In this document: positions 26,476-35,746 of the stretch, piece by piece | Numbering within the stretch: position 1 is the first letter of the stretch | Layout: the number at the start of each line of letters is the position of its first letter | DNA from: Mycolicibacterium iranicum | GTDB lineage: Bacteria > Actinomycetota > Actinomycetes > Mycobacteriales > Mycobacteriaceae | Length of the DNA stretch: 64,000 bases | Assembly (NCBI RefSeq): GCF_002101705.1 | Contig: NZ_LQPC01000027.1 | Coordinates: forward strand, 124,001-188,000 | Direction of reading: 5' to 3' | Position numbers and translations under genes: made by a program | The notes under the pieces: model-generated | What the model was told of the DNA's origin: nothing | Databases searched by the model: none | What the model saw: the letters and a program-made list of their open reading frames with translations, nothing else

Positions 26476-27912
26476 TCACCACGTCGACGAATCCACGGTT
26501 TCGCGCTGCTCGGGGTGAGTCAAGGGCACCGCCCAGTCGACCACGGCACCGGTTTGGTCGTGCGCGTTGGAGAATGTCACGCTTCCTCCGAATTGCGTTG
26601 CACGCGTGGCAATGTTGCGCCGACCATGTCCCATGACGTCATCGCCCGAGAGTCCGATAACGTCGTCACGGACAACCACCCGCAACTCGACGTCGGTGAC
26701 CGTGACATGCACGCTGGCGGCGCACGCGCGCGAATGACGGGCAGTATTGCTCAATGCTTCCCGCACGACCGCGAGGACGGCGGCGTGAAGTCCGGAGCAT
26801 ATCGGCGCATCCTCGATGGGGCCGTCGAATTGCAGTGTCGGGTTGTACCCGAGCGCGGCGGCGCTGCCCTCCACTATGTCGATGATCGCCGACCGCAGCC
26901 TCGTGGAGCGCCCGATCGGTGAAATCGCCTGCTGGAGATTGAAAATCACCTCACGTAGATCGCGGATGATGGCGTCCGTCTCGTCGATGAAGGGTGTCAG
27001 ATCGGGTTGACGCCGCGACGCAGCCGAGGTCAAGCTCAAGCCGAGGCCGAAGACCCGCTGTATCACCCGGTCATGTAGATCCGCCGCCATGCGCGCCTGT
27101 TCGTCGCGCAGCTCACTGTCGATCAGCTTGTCTGTGCTGGAGCGCAAACTGACTCGCATGTGCTCGACCGCTTCGGCGATCTCCGCTGTCTCCCGCAAGC
27201 CGGTTCGAACAATGGGCTGGTCGTAGTCGCCGTCGGCGACGCGTTTCACCTCTCGAAGCAGCGTGTTGACGGGTCGGGTGAGGAGGCGCTGCAGCAGGAT
27301 CACCGTGACGATGAGGCCAGCCACGAGAACGACGACTCCGATGATCTGGATCACGGTGGATGTCTTCTCCGCGATTTGGATGCGTGAAAGCTGATTCTCG
27401 CCCATGGCATCGGTGTAGGCAGCGAGCGAACGCAGTTCGCTGCGCAACTGATCGAACAACTGCTTGTTCCGCAGGGTGGTCTCGTTCTGATCCGCAGCCA
27501 CGGTGTCACCGTCGCGCCGGGCATCGATCTGCGGGCCGGCCGCCTGTGTGCGCCATGTCGTCGCCGCCGCGGCGACCCGGTCGAGGATCTCTGTCCCCTG
27601 ACGGTCGTCGGCGAGCTCCTCGCGCAGGTTGGCCAGGAGTTCGTCGGCAACGACTTTTCCGAAATAGTAGAGATCCAGCGACGCTGGGTTGCCGGTCAAG
27701 ATGAACGCGCGCTGTCCGGTTTCCTGATCGTTGTAGGCCCGCCGAATCTGCTCGACGTCGCGCTGGATGGGCACGACGCGATCAGCCAGTTCACTGACGG
27801 CGCGAGCTATGGTGACCTGGCCGATCACGGCGGCCGCTGACGCAACGACGAAGGCCCCGGCCACTACCCCGAGGCACACCCCGATGAGTTGCCTCAGTGA
27901 CAGCCGACTCAT
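26476..27912 (-). CDS. CHASE3-HAMP sensor histidine kinase with DosS-like H-box
   Basis: The 478-residue kinase starts at ATG 27912 behind GTGGAG. TM1 is at about 8-30. A CHASE3-type extracytoplasmic helical domain follows (VVPIQRDVEQIRRAYNDQET, GQRAFILTG). TM2 is VIQIIGVVVLVAGLIVTVIL, then HAMP and a HisKA_3 dimerisation helix with the phospho-acceptor motif DLHDRVIQRVFGLGL, close to the DLHDxVIQRLF of DosS/DosT. The HATPase N-box is REALSNTARHSRA. The G1 box reads DDVIGLS where D-x-G-x-G is usual, so ATP binding may be altered. No GAF haem domain and no response regulator gene is present in the window, so it is an orphan. It is coupled to the CorC-like gene downstream. Confidence 0.85.
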   Translation of the reverse strand: MSRLSLRQLIGVCLGVVAGAFVVASAAAVIGQVTIARAVSELADRVVPIQRDVEQIRRAYNDQETGQRAFILTGNPASLDLYYFGKVVADELLANLREELADDRQGTEILDRVAAAATTWRTQAAGPQIDARRDGDTVAADQNETTLRNKQLFDQLRSELRSLAAYTDAMGENQLSRIQIAEKTSTVIQIIGVVVLVAGLIVTVILLQRLLTRPVNTLLREVKRVADGDYDQPIVRTGLRETAEIAEAVEHMRVSLRSSTDKLIDSELRDEQARMAADLHDRVIQRVFGLGLSLTSAASRRQPDLTPFIDETDAIIRDLREVIFNLQQAISPIGRSTRLRSAIIDIVEGSAAALGYNPTLQFDGPIEDAPICSGLHAAVLAVVREALSNTARHSRACAASVHVTVTDVELRVVVRDDVIGLSGDDVMGHGRRNIATRATQFGGSVTFSNAHDQTGAVVDWAVPLTHPEQRETVDSSTW

Positions 27913-28052
27913 CGCCGCTCCACGGTTGAGTTGGTCGTGAACATCGCCGTTCACGTCAAGTCCATGCCTAGGAGTCTGCTCGTGCGAGGGCTCCGGCGAA
28001 AAGGGACCTTCGTCCCCGATGACAGGGCCGCGGTCCATCAGCGGCGACAGAT

Positions 28053-28142
28053 TCACGACTCGACGTCTTGGCACGCAACACCGTCGAAATGGATCGTCAT
28101 CCCGTTCCGGGCACTGCCGCACGACCCCGCTGGTGGCATCAT
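28053..28142 (-). CDS. Possible 29-residue leader peptide with two cysteines
   Basis: An ATG-ATG start at 28142/28139 lies just behind AGGAGGG (28154-28148), the best Shine-Dalgarno sequence of the area. It is the first start downstream of the operator/-10 at 28195-28178. The frame encodes MMPPAGSCGSARNGMTIHFD followed by nine residues with a second cysteine (GVACQDVES) and a TGA at 28055-28053. It is in a different frame from the kinase and may be a regulatory leader or a small protein. The size makes this uncertain. Confidence 0.35.
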   Translation of the reverse strand: MMPPAGSCGSARNGMTIHFDGVACQDVES

Positions 28143-28177
28143 AAGTCCCTCCTGAGCTTTCCTCCGATGATCTTGAT

Positions 28178-28195
28178 ACTGTACCCCGTAGGGTA
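28178..28195 (-). promoter_or_regulatory. Second CsoR-family operator fused to a -10 hexamer
   Basis: Read on the minus strand, TACCC-TACG-GGGTA is followed with two bases shared by TACAGT, a -10 hexamer. This is the same 18-bp composite as at 22545-22562 (TACCC-CCAC-GGGTA then TACTAT). It precedes the short reading frame and the kinase-CorC operon. Confidence 0.65.
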
Positions 28196-28263
28196 TATCT
28201 CGACTTAGGCGAACGGATGGGGACCGAGGAATCAGGCCAGGGAAGGGTTGCGCGCCCTCGCAG

Positions 28264-28455
28264 CTACCGTTTGCGTCCCATCCGCCAGCCCGTGACAGCC
28301 ACGGCGACCCCGGCGATGGCGATGAGGGGGCCGAGGACCGACCACGTGGTGGTGCTGCTCATCGGGCTGCCCTGCACCGCACCGAAACCCTGGAGCGCGA
28401 ACAACAGACCGAAGAGCGCGACAACGACGCCGACGATGATCACCGCAATACGCAT
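28264..28455 (-). CDS. Small two-span membrane protein
   Basis: The 63-residue protein has two hydrophobic segments, VIIVGVVVALFGLLFALQGF and VLGPLIAIAGVAVAVTGW, joined by a short Ser/Thr-rich loop, and a basic end (RMGRKR) that should stay in the cytoplasm. Small actinobacterial membrane proteins of this type are common next to envelope genes; no function is known. It is 10 bp downstream of the Rv2360c-like gene and may be the last gene of the recO-uppS operon. Confidence 0.6.
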   Translation of the reverse strand: MRIAVIIVGVVVALFGLLFALQGFGAVQGSPMSSTTTWSVLGPLIAIAGVAVAVTGWRMGRKR

Positions 28456-28465
28456 GATCTCGACC

Positions 28466-28885
28466 CTAGGCGGTCAGGGCACGCCGCACATCGGCCCCAG
28501 TGGCCAGCACCATCAGCACCAGCGTCCGGAGGGCATCGTCGGTGAGGCCGGCCGCCGGAAAGTTGTAGCGCAGCAACACGTCACCGGTCTTGGTCGAACG
28601 CGCCGATCCTTTCGTGGACGTCGCCCCGATCTTCTCCACGAGTGACACCGTTCCTAGCAGGGTGTCCTGAGCATGTTTGGCTACCTTGGCGCGAATCTTG
28701 CTGTCCAGCGGAAGATCCCACGCCAGTACTTGCGTCAGTGATACCAGGTCGAGGCCCTCGGCGATGGTCACCACACGCAGGGACGCGAACGTCGCTTCGT
28801 GCTGTACCGTCAACGCTCCATCGTCCTCGCGGGTCACAGGCAGGATGTCTGTGAGTACGACGGCCAGCCGCTCCGACAGGTCCAC
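28466..28885 (-). CDS. Conserved hypothetical protein (Rv2360c-like)
   Basis: The 139-residue protein starts at GTG 28885, five bases after AGGGG at the uppS stop; a TTG at 28888 is possible. It is soluble and alpha/beta, with VDLSERLAVVLTDILPVTRE near the start, a middle FASLRVVTIAEGLDLVSLTQ and the end LMVLATGADVRRALTA. A conserved gene of the same size lies after uppS in M. tuberculosis as I recall. It resembles a mini-domain that binds hydrophobic partners but has no recognised motif. Confidence 0.65.
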   Translation of the reverse strand: MDLSERLAVVLTDILPVTREDDGALTVQHEATFASLRVVTIAEGLDLVSLTQVLAWDLPLDSKIRAKVAKHAQDTLLGTVSLVEKIGATSTKGSARSTKTGDVLLRYNFPAAGLTDDALRTLVLMVLATGADVRRALTA

Positions 28886-28893
28886 CAAGACCC

Positions 28894-29784
28894 CTAGGCT
28901 CTGCCGAAGCGCCGGTTGCGTTGGACGTACTCCTCGCAGGCGGCCCACAGGTCGCGGCGGTCGTAGTCCGGCCAGAGCTTGTCCTGGAAGACGTATTCGG
29001 CGTAGGCCGCCTGCCACAGCAGGAAGTTGCTCGCCCGCTGCTCCCCCGATGTCCTGATGAACAGGTCGACATCGGGGATATCGGCTCGATGCAGGTGTCT
29101 GGCGAATTGCGCTTCGCTGATACGTCCGGGCTTGATCTTGCCGTCGACCGCCTCCTGGGCGAGTTCACGCGCCGCCTCGACGATCTCGGTGCGGCCACCG
29201 TAGTTCACGCAGTAATTGATGGTGATGACGTCGTTGTCGACAGTCATCTGCTCAGCGATGTCGAACTCCTTGATGACGCTGCTCCACATGCGCGGACGCG
29301 AACCGACCCAGCGCATTCGCACGCCCATATCGTTGAGGTTCTCGCGCCGGCGCCGCACCACCTCCCGGTTGAAGCCCATCAAGAACCGCACCTCTTCGGT
29401 GCTGCGCTTCCAGTTCTCCGTCGAGAAGGCATAGACGGTGAGGTGTTTGATGCCTATCTCGATGGCGCCGCAGGTGATGTCGATCAGCACCGCCTCGCCC
29501 ATCTTGTGACCTTCGGTGCGACCGAGCCCGCGCTGAGTGGCCCAGCGGCCGTTGCCGTCCATCACCACGGCGACGTGCTGGGGCACCTGGTCGGCAGGAA
29601 TCTGTGGCGCAGCTTCCTTGGACGTGTGCTGCGGGGGGCGGGCAAAACTTCCGTTGGTGCCCGCGGGAATCTCGGGGAAGATCACCGGCCAGGTCGACTT
29701 GTCCGGAAAGGTGGGATAGTCGTCAGGCGCCGGAGGCAGCTGTGGGTAGCTTCCCTTCCGCCGCCCAGTCCGTGCCGTTGCCAT
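28894..29784 (-). CDS. uppS: Long-chain (decaprenyl) cis-prenyltransferase
   Basis: The 296-residue enzyme has the cis-prenyltransferase signature: [17 protein letters not shown] with the catalytic Asp, [27 protein letters not shown], and the C-terminal [19 protein letters not shown] plus [11 protein letters not shown]. It adds isopentenyl units to make decaprenyl diphosphate, the carrier for arabinogalactan and peptidoglycan. ATG 29784 gives the same N-terminal style ([15 protein letters not shown]) I remember for Rv2361c; ATG 29793 is possible. It overlaps recO by about 60 bp. Confidence 0.95.
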   Translation of the reverse strand: MATARTGRRKGSYPQLPPAPDDYPTFPDKSTWPVIFPEIPAGTNGSFARPPQHTSKEAAPQIPADQVPQHVAVVMDGNGRWATQRGLGRTEGHKMGEAVLIDITCGAIEIGIKHLTVYAFSTENWKRSTEEVRFLMGFNREVVRRRRENLNDMGVRMRWVGSRPRMWSSVIKEFDIAEQMTVDNDVITINYCVNYGGRTEIVEAARELAQEAVDGKIKPGRISEAQFARHLHRADIPDVDLFIRTSGEQRASNFLLWQAAYAEYVFQDKLWPDYDRRDLWAACEEYVQRNRRFGRA

Positions 29785-30553
29785 GCGCAACATCCTGCCT
29801 GATGGTCATGCCGGGCACATGCGCCACCCGCTCGACGAGCGGCAGAGTGCGCAGCTGCCGTTCCAGATGCCATTGCAGATGCGCGGCCACCAATCCGCTG
29901 GCCTGACTGCGGTGCGAGGCGATCGAGAGCTCAGCGTGCTCCCAGTCGCCCTCATAGAGCGCGGCCATCAGGTCCAGCACACCCTGCGGCGGAGTCGCCG
30001 ACCCGGACGGCCTGCAGTGCACGCACACGCTTCCCCCTGCGGCGACGTGAAACGCCCGGTGCGGCCCCGGGGCGGCGCACCGGGCACACTCGGTCAGCGC
30101 GGGCGACCAACCCGCGACGCCCATCGCACGCAGCAGGTACGCGTCGAGGATGAGCTCGCGGGGCCGCGTGCCGTCGGCCACGGCGCGCAGCGCGGCAACA
30201 GTGAGCTTGTGTAACGCGGGTGCCGGTGCGCGCTCCTCACCCGCGAGGCGTTCCGCGGTCTCCAGCATCGCGCAGGCACTGGTGTAGCGGCCGTAGTCGC
30301 TGACGATGTCGGAGGCGAACGCATCGATGGCCTGCACCTGGGTGACGATGTCCAAATTGCGTCCAGGATGGAGCTGAACATCGATGTGCGCGAACGGTTC
30401 CAGCCGCGCACCGAACTTGCTGCGGGTGCGCCGCACACCCTTGGCCACCGCCCGCACCAAGCCGTGATCGCGAGTCAGAAGACTCACGATCCGGTCGGCT
30501 TCACCGAGCTTGTGCTGCCGCAGCACCACCGCCCGGTCCCGGTACAGACGCAT
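29723..30553 (-). CDS. recO: DNA repair protein RecO
   Basis: The 276-residue protein has the RecO OB-fold start ([40 protein letters not shown]). A helical middle follows, then a zinc site with two CxxC pairs (CARCAAPG and CVHCRPSG). RecO works with RecR to load RecA at gaps. Its ATG at 30553 lies 60 bp from the divergent amidase, and the end overlaps uppS, so both are one transcript. Confidence 0.95.
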   Translation of the reverse strand: MRLYRDRAVVLRQHKLGEADRIVSLLTRDHGLVRAVAKGVRRTRSKFGARLEPFAHIDVQLHPGRNLDIVTQVQAIDAFASDIVSDYGRYTSACAMLETAERLAGEERAPAPALHKLTVAALRAVADGTRPRELILDAYLLRAMGVAGWSPALTECARCAAPGPHRAFHVAAGGSVCVHCRPSGSATPPQGVLDLMAALYEGDWEHAELSIASHRSQASGLVAAHLQWHLERQLRTLPLVERVAHVPGMTIRQDVAHGNGTDWAAEGKLPTAASGA

Positions 30554-30602
30554 CCGGCCAGTCTCCCACTGCCGGGGGACGTTTTCCGGTCCGCAGCGCC
30601 GA

Positions 30603-30608
30603 TATTCT
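30603..30608 (+). promoter_or_regulatory. Leaderless -10 of the amidase gene
   Basis: TATTCT (30603-30608) precedes GTG 30614 by five bases and ATG 30617 by eight, without a Shine-Dalgarno sequence. Confidence 0.45.
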
Positions 30609-30613
30609 CGTAA

Positions 30614-32158
30614 GTGATGGTCGACTCTCCCCCTCCCCGCCGTTCCCCCGCCCGATTGCCCACCGTGGGCAACCAGTTGTTTCAGCTCGCCAGTGGCAAC
30701 GCCACATCCATCGACCTGGTGCGCCGGTCGCTGGAGGCCATCGAGGCCAGCCAGCCCACCCTCAACGCGTTCCGGGTGGTGCTCACCGACCAGGCCCTCG
30801 CCGATGCGGCCGAGGCCGACCGCCTCCGCGCCGCGGGCGCCGACCTGTCCACAAAGCCGCTACTGGGAATTCCGATCGCGGTGAAAGACGACGTCGACGT
30901 CGCCGGAGTGCCCACCCGCTTCGGCGCAGTCGGCGAGGTTCCGCCGGCCGACACCGATGCTGAGGTGGTGCGCAGGTTGCGGGCCGCCGGAGCCGTGATC
31001 GTCGGCAAGACCAACACCTGCGAGCTCGGTCAGTGGCCGTTCACGAGCGGGCCCGCGTTCGGACACACCCGCAATCCGTGGTCACGTGACCACACCCCCG
31101 GCGGTTCCTCGGGCGGCAGTGCTGCGGCGGTGGCCGCCGGGCTCGTCCCCGCCGCGATCGGCTCCGACGGGGCGGGAAGCGTGCGGATCCCCGCGGCGTG
31201 GACGCACCTGGTGGGCATCAAACCCCAGCGAGGACGGATCTCGACGTGGCCGCTGTCGGAGGCGTTCAACGGCATCACCGTCAACGGCGTGCTCGCTCGC
31301 ACGGTGTCCGATGCGGCGCTGGTGCTCGACGCGGCGTCTGGCAGCGCACCCGGTGACCTCCACGCGCCGCCGCCGGTGCAGGTGTCCGACTATGTGTCGC
31401 GCGCGCCGGGCCCGTTGCGCATCGCGATGTCGACGAAGTTCCCGTTCACCGGTTTCCGCGCCCGCCTGCACCCCGAGATCCGGACAGCGCTCGAGAACGT
31501 CGCAGACCAGCTGACCCAGCTCGGCCACTCCATCGTCGCGGCCGACCCGGAGTACAACCTGCGGATGTCATGGAACTTCCTGGCCCGCTCGACCGCGGGC
31601 ATACCGGAATGGATGGATCGGCTCGGCCGCGGCGTCACCTGGGACAAGCGGACCAGATCCAACGCCCGGATGGGATGGCTGCTGTCGCAGAACACGCTGC
31701 GCAAGGCGCGCGCTCACGAAGCCGCGACGCAGCAGCGGATCGGCTGGATCTTCAACCTGGCCGACGTGGTTCTGGCGCCGACAACCGCTCTGCCGCCGCC
31801 GAAGGCGCACGCCTTCGACCAGCTCGGCGGGCTGGCCACCGACCGGATGATGATCCAGGCGTGCCCGGTGACGTGGCCGTGGAACCTCGTGGGCTGGCCA
31901 TCGATCAACGTCCCCGCGGGGTTCACCTCGGATGGTCTGCCGATCGGGGTGCAACTGATGGGTCCCGCCAACAGCGAACCACTTCTGGTGTCCCTGGCCG
32001 CGGCACTCGAAGCGCTGAACGGCTGGGCGATGCATCAGCCGGAGAACTGGTGGGCGCCTCAACCCCCGAGCGTGCCCGATCCCACGGTGTCCGACGCACG
32101 CGCGGAAGCGAGTGCCGATCTTGCCGCTCCGGACTCGCTGGCCGGTCAGGTCGCGTAA
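30614..32158 (+). CDS. amiA2: Amidase-signature enzyme (AmiA2-like)
   Basis: The 514-residue enzyme has the amidase-signature Ser-Ser-Lys triad: Lys in IPIAVKDDVDVAGVPT, the Gly/Ser-rich loop PGGSSGGSAAAVAAG and the nucleophile in GSDGAGSVRIPA. It hydrolyses an amide of unknown identity; related mycobacterial enzymes act on small aryl amides. Length and motifs fit Rv2363. The start may be GTG 30614 or ATG 30617; only two codons differ at most. It is followed 10 bp later by a small secreted protein gene that has its own -10. Confidence 0.9.
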   Translation: MMVDSPPPRRSPARLPTVGNQLFQLASGNATSIDLVRRSLEAIEASQPTLNAFRVVLTDQALADAAEADRLRAAGADLSTKPLLGIPIAVKDDVDVAGVPTRFGAVGEVPPADTDAEVVRRLRAAGAVIVGKTNTCELGQWPFTSGPAFGHTRNPWSRDHTPGGSSGGSAAAVAAGLVPAAIGSDGAGSVRIPAAWTHLVGIKPQRGRISTWPLSEAFNGITVNGVLARTVSDAALVLDAASGSAPGDLHAPPPVQVSDYVSRAPGPLRIAMSTKFPFTGFRARLHPEIRTALENVADQLTQLGHSIVAADPEYNLRMSWNFLARSTAGIPEWMDRLGRGVTWDKRTRSNARMGWLLSQNTLRKARAHEAATQQRIGWIFNLADVVLAPTTALPPPKAHAFDQLGGLATDRMMIQACPVTWPWNLVGWPSINVPAGFTSDGLPIGVQLMGPANSEPLLVSLAAALEALNGWAMHQPENWWAPQPPSVPDPTVSDARAEASADLAAPDSLAGQVA

Positions 32159-32168
32159 TCTCCCGCCT

Positions 32169-32654
32169 GTGACTGTCAGCAAGATCGTGCGTGGCCTGCC
32201 CGCCGTGGCGCTCGTGGGCGCCACCGTCGCGGGCATGCCGGCGGCCCAGGCCGACAACCGGCGGCTCAACGAGAGCGTCGCCGTGAACGTCTACACGATC
32301 CAGCATCAGGCCGACTGCCAGACCGACCTGAAGATCAACTCGCAGCTGCAACTGGCCGCCGAATGGCACACCAGGGACTTGTTGAACAACCGGGCCCTCG
32401 ACGGTGACATCGGCTCTGACGGCTCGACCGTGCAGGACCGGGCCAATCGCGCCGGGTTCGTCGGCAAGGTCGCCGAAACCGTCGCGATCAATCCGGCGCT
32501 GGCCATCAGCGGCATCGAGATCATGAACCGGTGGTACTACCGGCCGGACTACATGGCGATCATGTCGAACTGCGCCAACACACAGATCGGCGTCTGGTCG
32601 GAGAACAGCCTGGACCGCTCCGTGGTGGTCGCGGTGTACGGGCAGCCGGGCTGA
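32169..32654 (+). CDS. Secreted CAP-domain (SCP-like) protein
   Basis: The 161-residue protein starts at GTG 32169; TAATCT at 32156-32161 lies seven bases before it, a leaderless layout. The signal peptide LPAVALVGATVAGMPAAQA ends in an AxA site. The mature domain follows the CAP/SCP pattern: LNESVAVNVYTIQHQ, LAAEWHTRDLLNN, then the conserved NRWYYRPDYMAIMSNCANTQ and IGVWSENS...VVVAVYGQPG. One disulfide is likely (ADCQTD with SNCANT). CAP proteins are extracellular, with lipid-binding or protease-like roles unproven in mycobacteria. Confidence 0.8.
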   Translation: MTVSKIVRGLPAVALVGATVAGMPAAQADNRRLNESVAVNVYTIQHQADCQTDLKINSQLQLAAEWHTRDLLNNRALDGDIGSDGSTVQDRANRAGFVGKVAETVAINPALAISGIEIMNRWYYRPDYMAIMSNCANTQIGVWSENSLDRSVVVAVYGQPG

Positions 32655-33563
32655 CTAAAACCCCAGCCGGCCCAGTTGTTTGGGATCGCGCTGCCAGTTC
32701 TTTGCGATCTTCACCCGCAGGTCGAGATACACCTTGGTGCCGAGCAGCTTCTCGATCTGCGTGCGGGCAGCGGTGCCGACTTCGCGCAGGCGGGCACCGC
32801 CCTTGCCGATCACGATGCCCTTCTGCGAGTCGCGCTCGACGTAGAGGATGGCGTGCACGTCGATCAGGTCGTCGCGGCCTTCGCGCTGCTCAACCTCGTC
32901 GATCACCACCGCCAGCGAGTGCGGGAGCTCGTCGCGCACACCTTCGAGGGCCGCTTCCCGGATCAGCTCGGCCATCAGGACTTCTTCGGGCTCGTCGGTG
33001 AGTTCGCCGTCGGGGTAGAACGCCGGTCCGGGAGGCAGTTTCGAGACAAGCACATCGGTCAGCACATCGAGCTGGGTGTTCGACGTCGCCGAGACGGGCA
33101 CGATGTCGGCGTCGGGCCCGAACAGTTCGCTGACCGCCAGCAGTTGCTCGCCCACCCGGTCCTTGGACACCTTGTCGATCTTCGTGACGATGGCGATGAG
33201 TGTGGTTCTCGGCGCTACGGCACGGATCTGCTCGTAGATCCAACGGTCGCCCGGACCGATCTTCTCGTCGGCGGGGATGCACATCCCGATGACGTCCACC
33301 TCGGAATAGGTGTCTTTCACCAACTCGTTGAGGCGCTGACCCAGCAGCGTGCGGGGCCGATGCAGCCCCGGGGTGTCGACGAGGACGATCTGGAAATCCT
33401 CGCGGTGGACGATGCCCCGGATCGTGTGCCGGGTGGTCTGCGGCCGGTTCGACGTGATCGCGACCTTGGTGCCCACCAGAGCGTTGGTCAGCGTGGACTT
33501 TCCGGTGTTGGGCCTGCCGACGAAACAGACGAAGCCGGAACGGAATTCGGTTTCCGCGGTCAC
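32655..33563 (-). CDS. era: GTPase Era
   Basis: The 302-residue protein has the GTPase motifs G1 GRPNTGKSTL, G2/G3 TTRHTIRGI and DTPGLH, G4 TKIDK and G5 SATSN, followed by a KH domain (GKGGARLREVGTAARTQIEKL). Era binds the 3' end of 16S rRNA during 30S assembly. The start is GTG 33563, overlapping the upstream gene stop (GTGA). It belongs to the phoH-ybeY-CNNM-era chain of ribosome-related genes. Confidence 0.97.
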   Translation of the reverse strand: MTAETEFRSGFVCFVGRPNTGKSTLTNALVGTKVAITSNRPQTTRHTIRGIVHREDFQIVLVDTPGLHRPRTLLGQRLNELVKDTYSEVDVIGMCIPADEKIGPGDRWIYEQIRAVAPRTTLIAIVTKIDKVSKDRVGEQLLAVSELFGPDADIVPVSATSNTQLDVLTDVLVSKLPPGPAFYPDGELTDEPEEVLMAELIREAALEGVRDELPHSLAVVIDEVEQREGRDDLIDVHAILYVERDSQKGIVIGKGGARLREVGTAARTQIEKLLGTKVYLDLRVKIAKNWQRDPKQLGRLGF

Positions 33564-33886
33564 GACACGTTGCCGGCACGATCGGTGACGATCACGGCTG
33601 CGTCGGCGGACAGTTCCCGCACCGCCGCGACACCGGCGTCGTCGGCCGACCCTCCGACGAGTACGGCTGCTTCCAGGCCGGCGGCTCCGCTGGACACCGC
33701 CGCCGCGACCGCAGCCTGCAGTGCGGTCAGGGTCAAGGCGTCGAGCGTGACCGGCGCACCGGCGTAGGTGCGCCCGTCCAGGTCCCGCACTGCGGCGCCG
33801 CTGCCTGCCTCGGCGCGGCCCATGGCACCGCGGGCGAGCACCACCAGCTTGGCGTCCTCATCGTCCAACGACTTCGACTCGCTCAT
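33560..33886 (-). CDS. Small cytidine deaminase-like protein (Rv2365c-like)
   Basis: The 108-residue protein contains a shortened cytidine deaminase-like fold: [40 protein letters not shown] and [18 protein letters not shown]. The zinc-binding His/Cys-Glu and PCxxC motifs of active deaminases are absent, so catalysis is unlikely. ATG 33886 overlaps the upstream CNNM stop (ATGA), and its stop overlaps the era start, so it is tightly coupled on both sides. The same gene stands before era in M. tuberculosis (recollection). A role in ribosome assembly is inference from context only. Confidence 0.75.
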   Translation of the reverse strand: MSESKSLDDEDAKLVVLARGAMGRAEAGSGAAVRDLDGRTYAGAPVTLDALTLTALQAAVAAAVSSGAAGLEAAVLVGGSADDAGVAAVRELSADAAVIVTDRAGNVS

Positions 33887-35181
33887 CCCTGTTCCTCCGC
33901 GTCCTCGTCTTCCCGCTCGACAGGCGTCACCAGCACGGTGCCGATTCTGACCCGGCCCCTCGGGTCCGGTCCCCCCTCGGCACGCAGCAGTAGGCCGTCC
34001 CACTCCACCTCGGCGCCAGGCAGCGGCACACGTCCCAGTTCCAGCGCGACCAGACCCCCGACGGTGTCGACGTCGAGGTCTTCGTCGAACTTGATGTCGT
34101 ACAGCTCGCTGAGGTCCTCGATGGGCAGCCGGGCCGACACGCGGTAGGTCGACTCTCCGAGGTCTTCGATCGGCGCCACCTCGTCGGTGTCGTACTCGTC
34201 GGCGATCTCCCCGACGATCTCCTCGAGGACGTCCTCGATCGTGACAAGGCCTGCGATCGCGCCGTATTCATCGACCAACAGCACCATGTGCACGCGGTCG
34301 CGCTGCATATCGCGCAGCAGCGCATCCAACGGCTTGGAGTCAGGTACGAAAGCGGCCTTGCGCATGACGTCCGACACCAGGGTGCCCCTGCCGCCGTCGT
34401 TCGAGTAGTACGTCCTCTGAACGAGATCCTTGAGATACACCACCCCAATGACGTCGTCGACGTTCTCGCCGATCACCGGGATCCGAGAATGCCCGCTGCG
34501 CACCGCCAGCGACGTCGCCTGACCCGCAGATTTCGTGCTCTCGATCCACACCATCTCGGTGCGCGGCACCATGACTTCGCGGGCCGGAGTGTCACCCAGC
34601 TCGAACACCGACTGGATCATCCGCCGTTCGTCGTCGGCGACAACTCCGCGCTGCTGGGCCAGATCCACCACTTCGCGCAGCTCGATCTCGGAGGCGAATG
34701 GTCCGTTGCGGAAACCGCGGCCCGGCGTCAGGGCGTTTCCGATCAGTACGAGCAACCGGCTGATGGGGGTGAGAACCACTGAGATGGCTTGCAGCGGAAG
34801 CGCTGTCACCAAAGCGATCTGATAGGCGTTCTGCCTGCCGAGGGTCCTGGGCCCGACGCCGACCACCACGAAGCTGACCACCGTCATGATGCCCGCGGCG
34901 GCCATCAGGCCCTTGCTGACCCCGAGGTAGTCGTCGAGGTAGGCCGCCATCAACACCGTCGCGCTGACCTCGCAGGCGATGCGCAGCAACACGATGAGGT
35001 TGATGTAGCGGGGGCGGTCCAGCATGACGCGAACCAGCCGGGTTGCGCCGGGCCGTTCGTCGCGGACGAGCTCCTCGACGCGAGCAATGGATACGGTGCT
35101 CAGCGCGGCGTCCGTGGCGGCGAACAGACCACCGAAGACCACCAGCACGACCGCACTGATGAGTTGCCCGACGTTGGTCAC
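33883..35181 (-). CDS. CNNM/CorC-family CBS-domain membrane protein (Rv2366c-like)
   Basis: The 432-residue protein has an N-terminal DUF21 membrane domain with four spans (starting [19 protein letters not shown] and including [18 protein letters not shown]). Two CBS domains follow ([32 protein letters not shown]), then [14 protein letters not shown] and a CorC_HlyC domain ([17 protein letters not shown]). It is intact, unlike the paralogue at 25212-26472. The start is GTG 35181, overlapping the ybeY stop. CNNM proteins move or sense Mg2+, which also stabilises ribosomes, fitting the neighbours. Confidence 0.92.
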   Translation of the reverse strand: MTNVGQLISAVVLVVFGGLFAATDAALSTVSIARVEELVRDERPGATRLVRVMLDRPRYINLIVLLRIACEVSATVLMAAYLDDYLGVSKGLMAAAGIMTVVSFVVVGVGPRTLGRQNAYQIALVTALPLQAISVVLTPISRLLVLIGNALTPGRGFRNGPFASEIELREVVDLAQQRGVVADDERRMIQSVFELGDTPAREVMVPRTEMVWIESTKSAGQATSLAVRSGHSRIPVIGENVDDVIGVVYLKDLVQRTYYSNDGGRGTLVSDVMRKAAFVPDSKPLDALLRDMQRDRVHMVLLVDEYGAIAGLVTIEDVLEEIVGEIADEYDTDEVAPIEDLGESTYRVSARLPIEDLSELYDIKFDEDLDVDTVGGLVALELGRVPLPGAEVEWDGLLLRAEGGPDPRGRVRIGTVLVTPVEREDEDAEEQG

Positions 35182-35732
35182 CGAGTGTCGCCGTCGTTGA
35201 AATCTTCGAAGTGGCGCGACCTGTCGAGCAACCGGCGGTCCTTCTCGCTCTGCCGGTCAAGGTGATACGCCTCGACCTGGTCTGCCACCCACTCCTCGAG
35301 CAGCTCACGCTGTAGCGCGAACATCTCTTTTTCTTCGTCAGGTTCGGCGTGGTCGTAGCCGAGAAGGTGGAGCACACCGTGCACGGTGAGCAGCGCCAAT
35401 TCCTGGCCCAGCGTGTGGCCGGCATCGGCGGCCTGCTTCGCGGCGAACTCGGGGCACAGCACGATGTCGCCCAGCATCGAAGGTCCGGGCTCGGGAGCAT
35501 CCGGGCGGCCGCCGGGCTCCAGTTCGTCCATCGGGAAGCTCATGACATCGGTTGGGCCAGGCAGGTCCATCCAGCGCATGTGCAAATCGGCCATCGCCGC
35601 GGTGTCGAGCAGCACCATCGACAACTCTGCGGCGGGGTTGACGTCCATCTTGCGGATGACGAACTGGGCGACGCTGACGAGTTCGGATTCGGAAACGTCG
35701 ATGCCCGATTCGTTGGACACCTCAATACTCAT
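35178..35732 (-). CDS. ybeY: Endoribonuclease YbeY
   Basis: The 184-residue protein has the YbeY metal motif [20 protein letters not shown] (three His, about residues 112-131) and the upstream [11 protein letters not shown]. It takes part in 16S rRNA 3' processing and ribosome quality control. The C-terminal tail of about 30 residues is longer than in short YbeY proteins. It is 14 bp downstream of phoH and overlaps the CNNM gene by 4 bp. Confidence 0.96.
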   Translation of the reverse strand: MSIEVSNESGIDVSESELVSVAQFVIRKMDVNPAAELSMVLLDTAAMADLHMRWMDLPGPTDVMSFPMDELEPGGRPDAPEPGPSMLGDIVLCPEFAAKQAADAGHTLGQELALLTVHGVLHLLGYDHAEPDEEKEMFALQRELLEEWVADQVEAYHLDRQSEKDRRLLDRSRHFEDFNDGDTR

Positions 35733-35746
35733 GGTTCTCGGTCCTG

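Larger units (their letters stand above)
27913..28263. other. 350-bp gap upstream of the kinase: long leader, small reading frame and operator
   Basis: Between the kinase start and the next gene the segment holds, from right to left on the minus strand, a promoter/operator (28195-28178), a short reading frame with strong ribosome binding site (28142-28053) and about 140 bp of further leader. The kinase frame stays open upstream to 28122 but without a convincing start. Nothing else was recognised. Confidence 0.5.
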
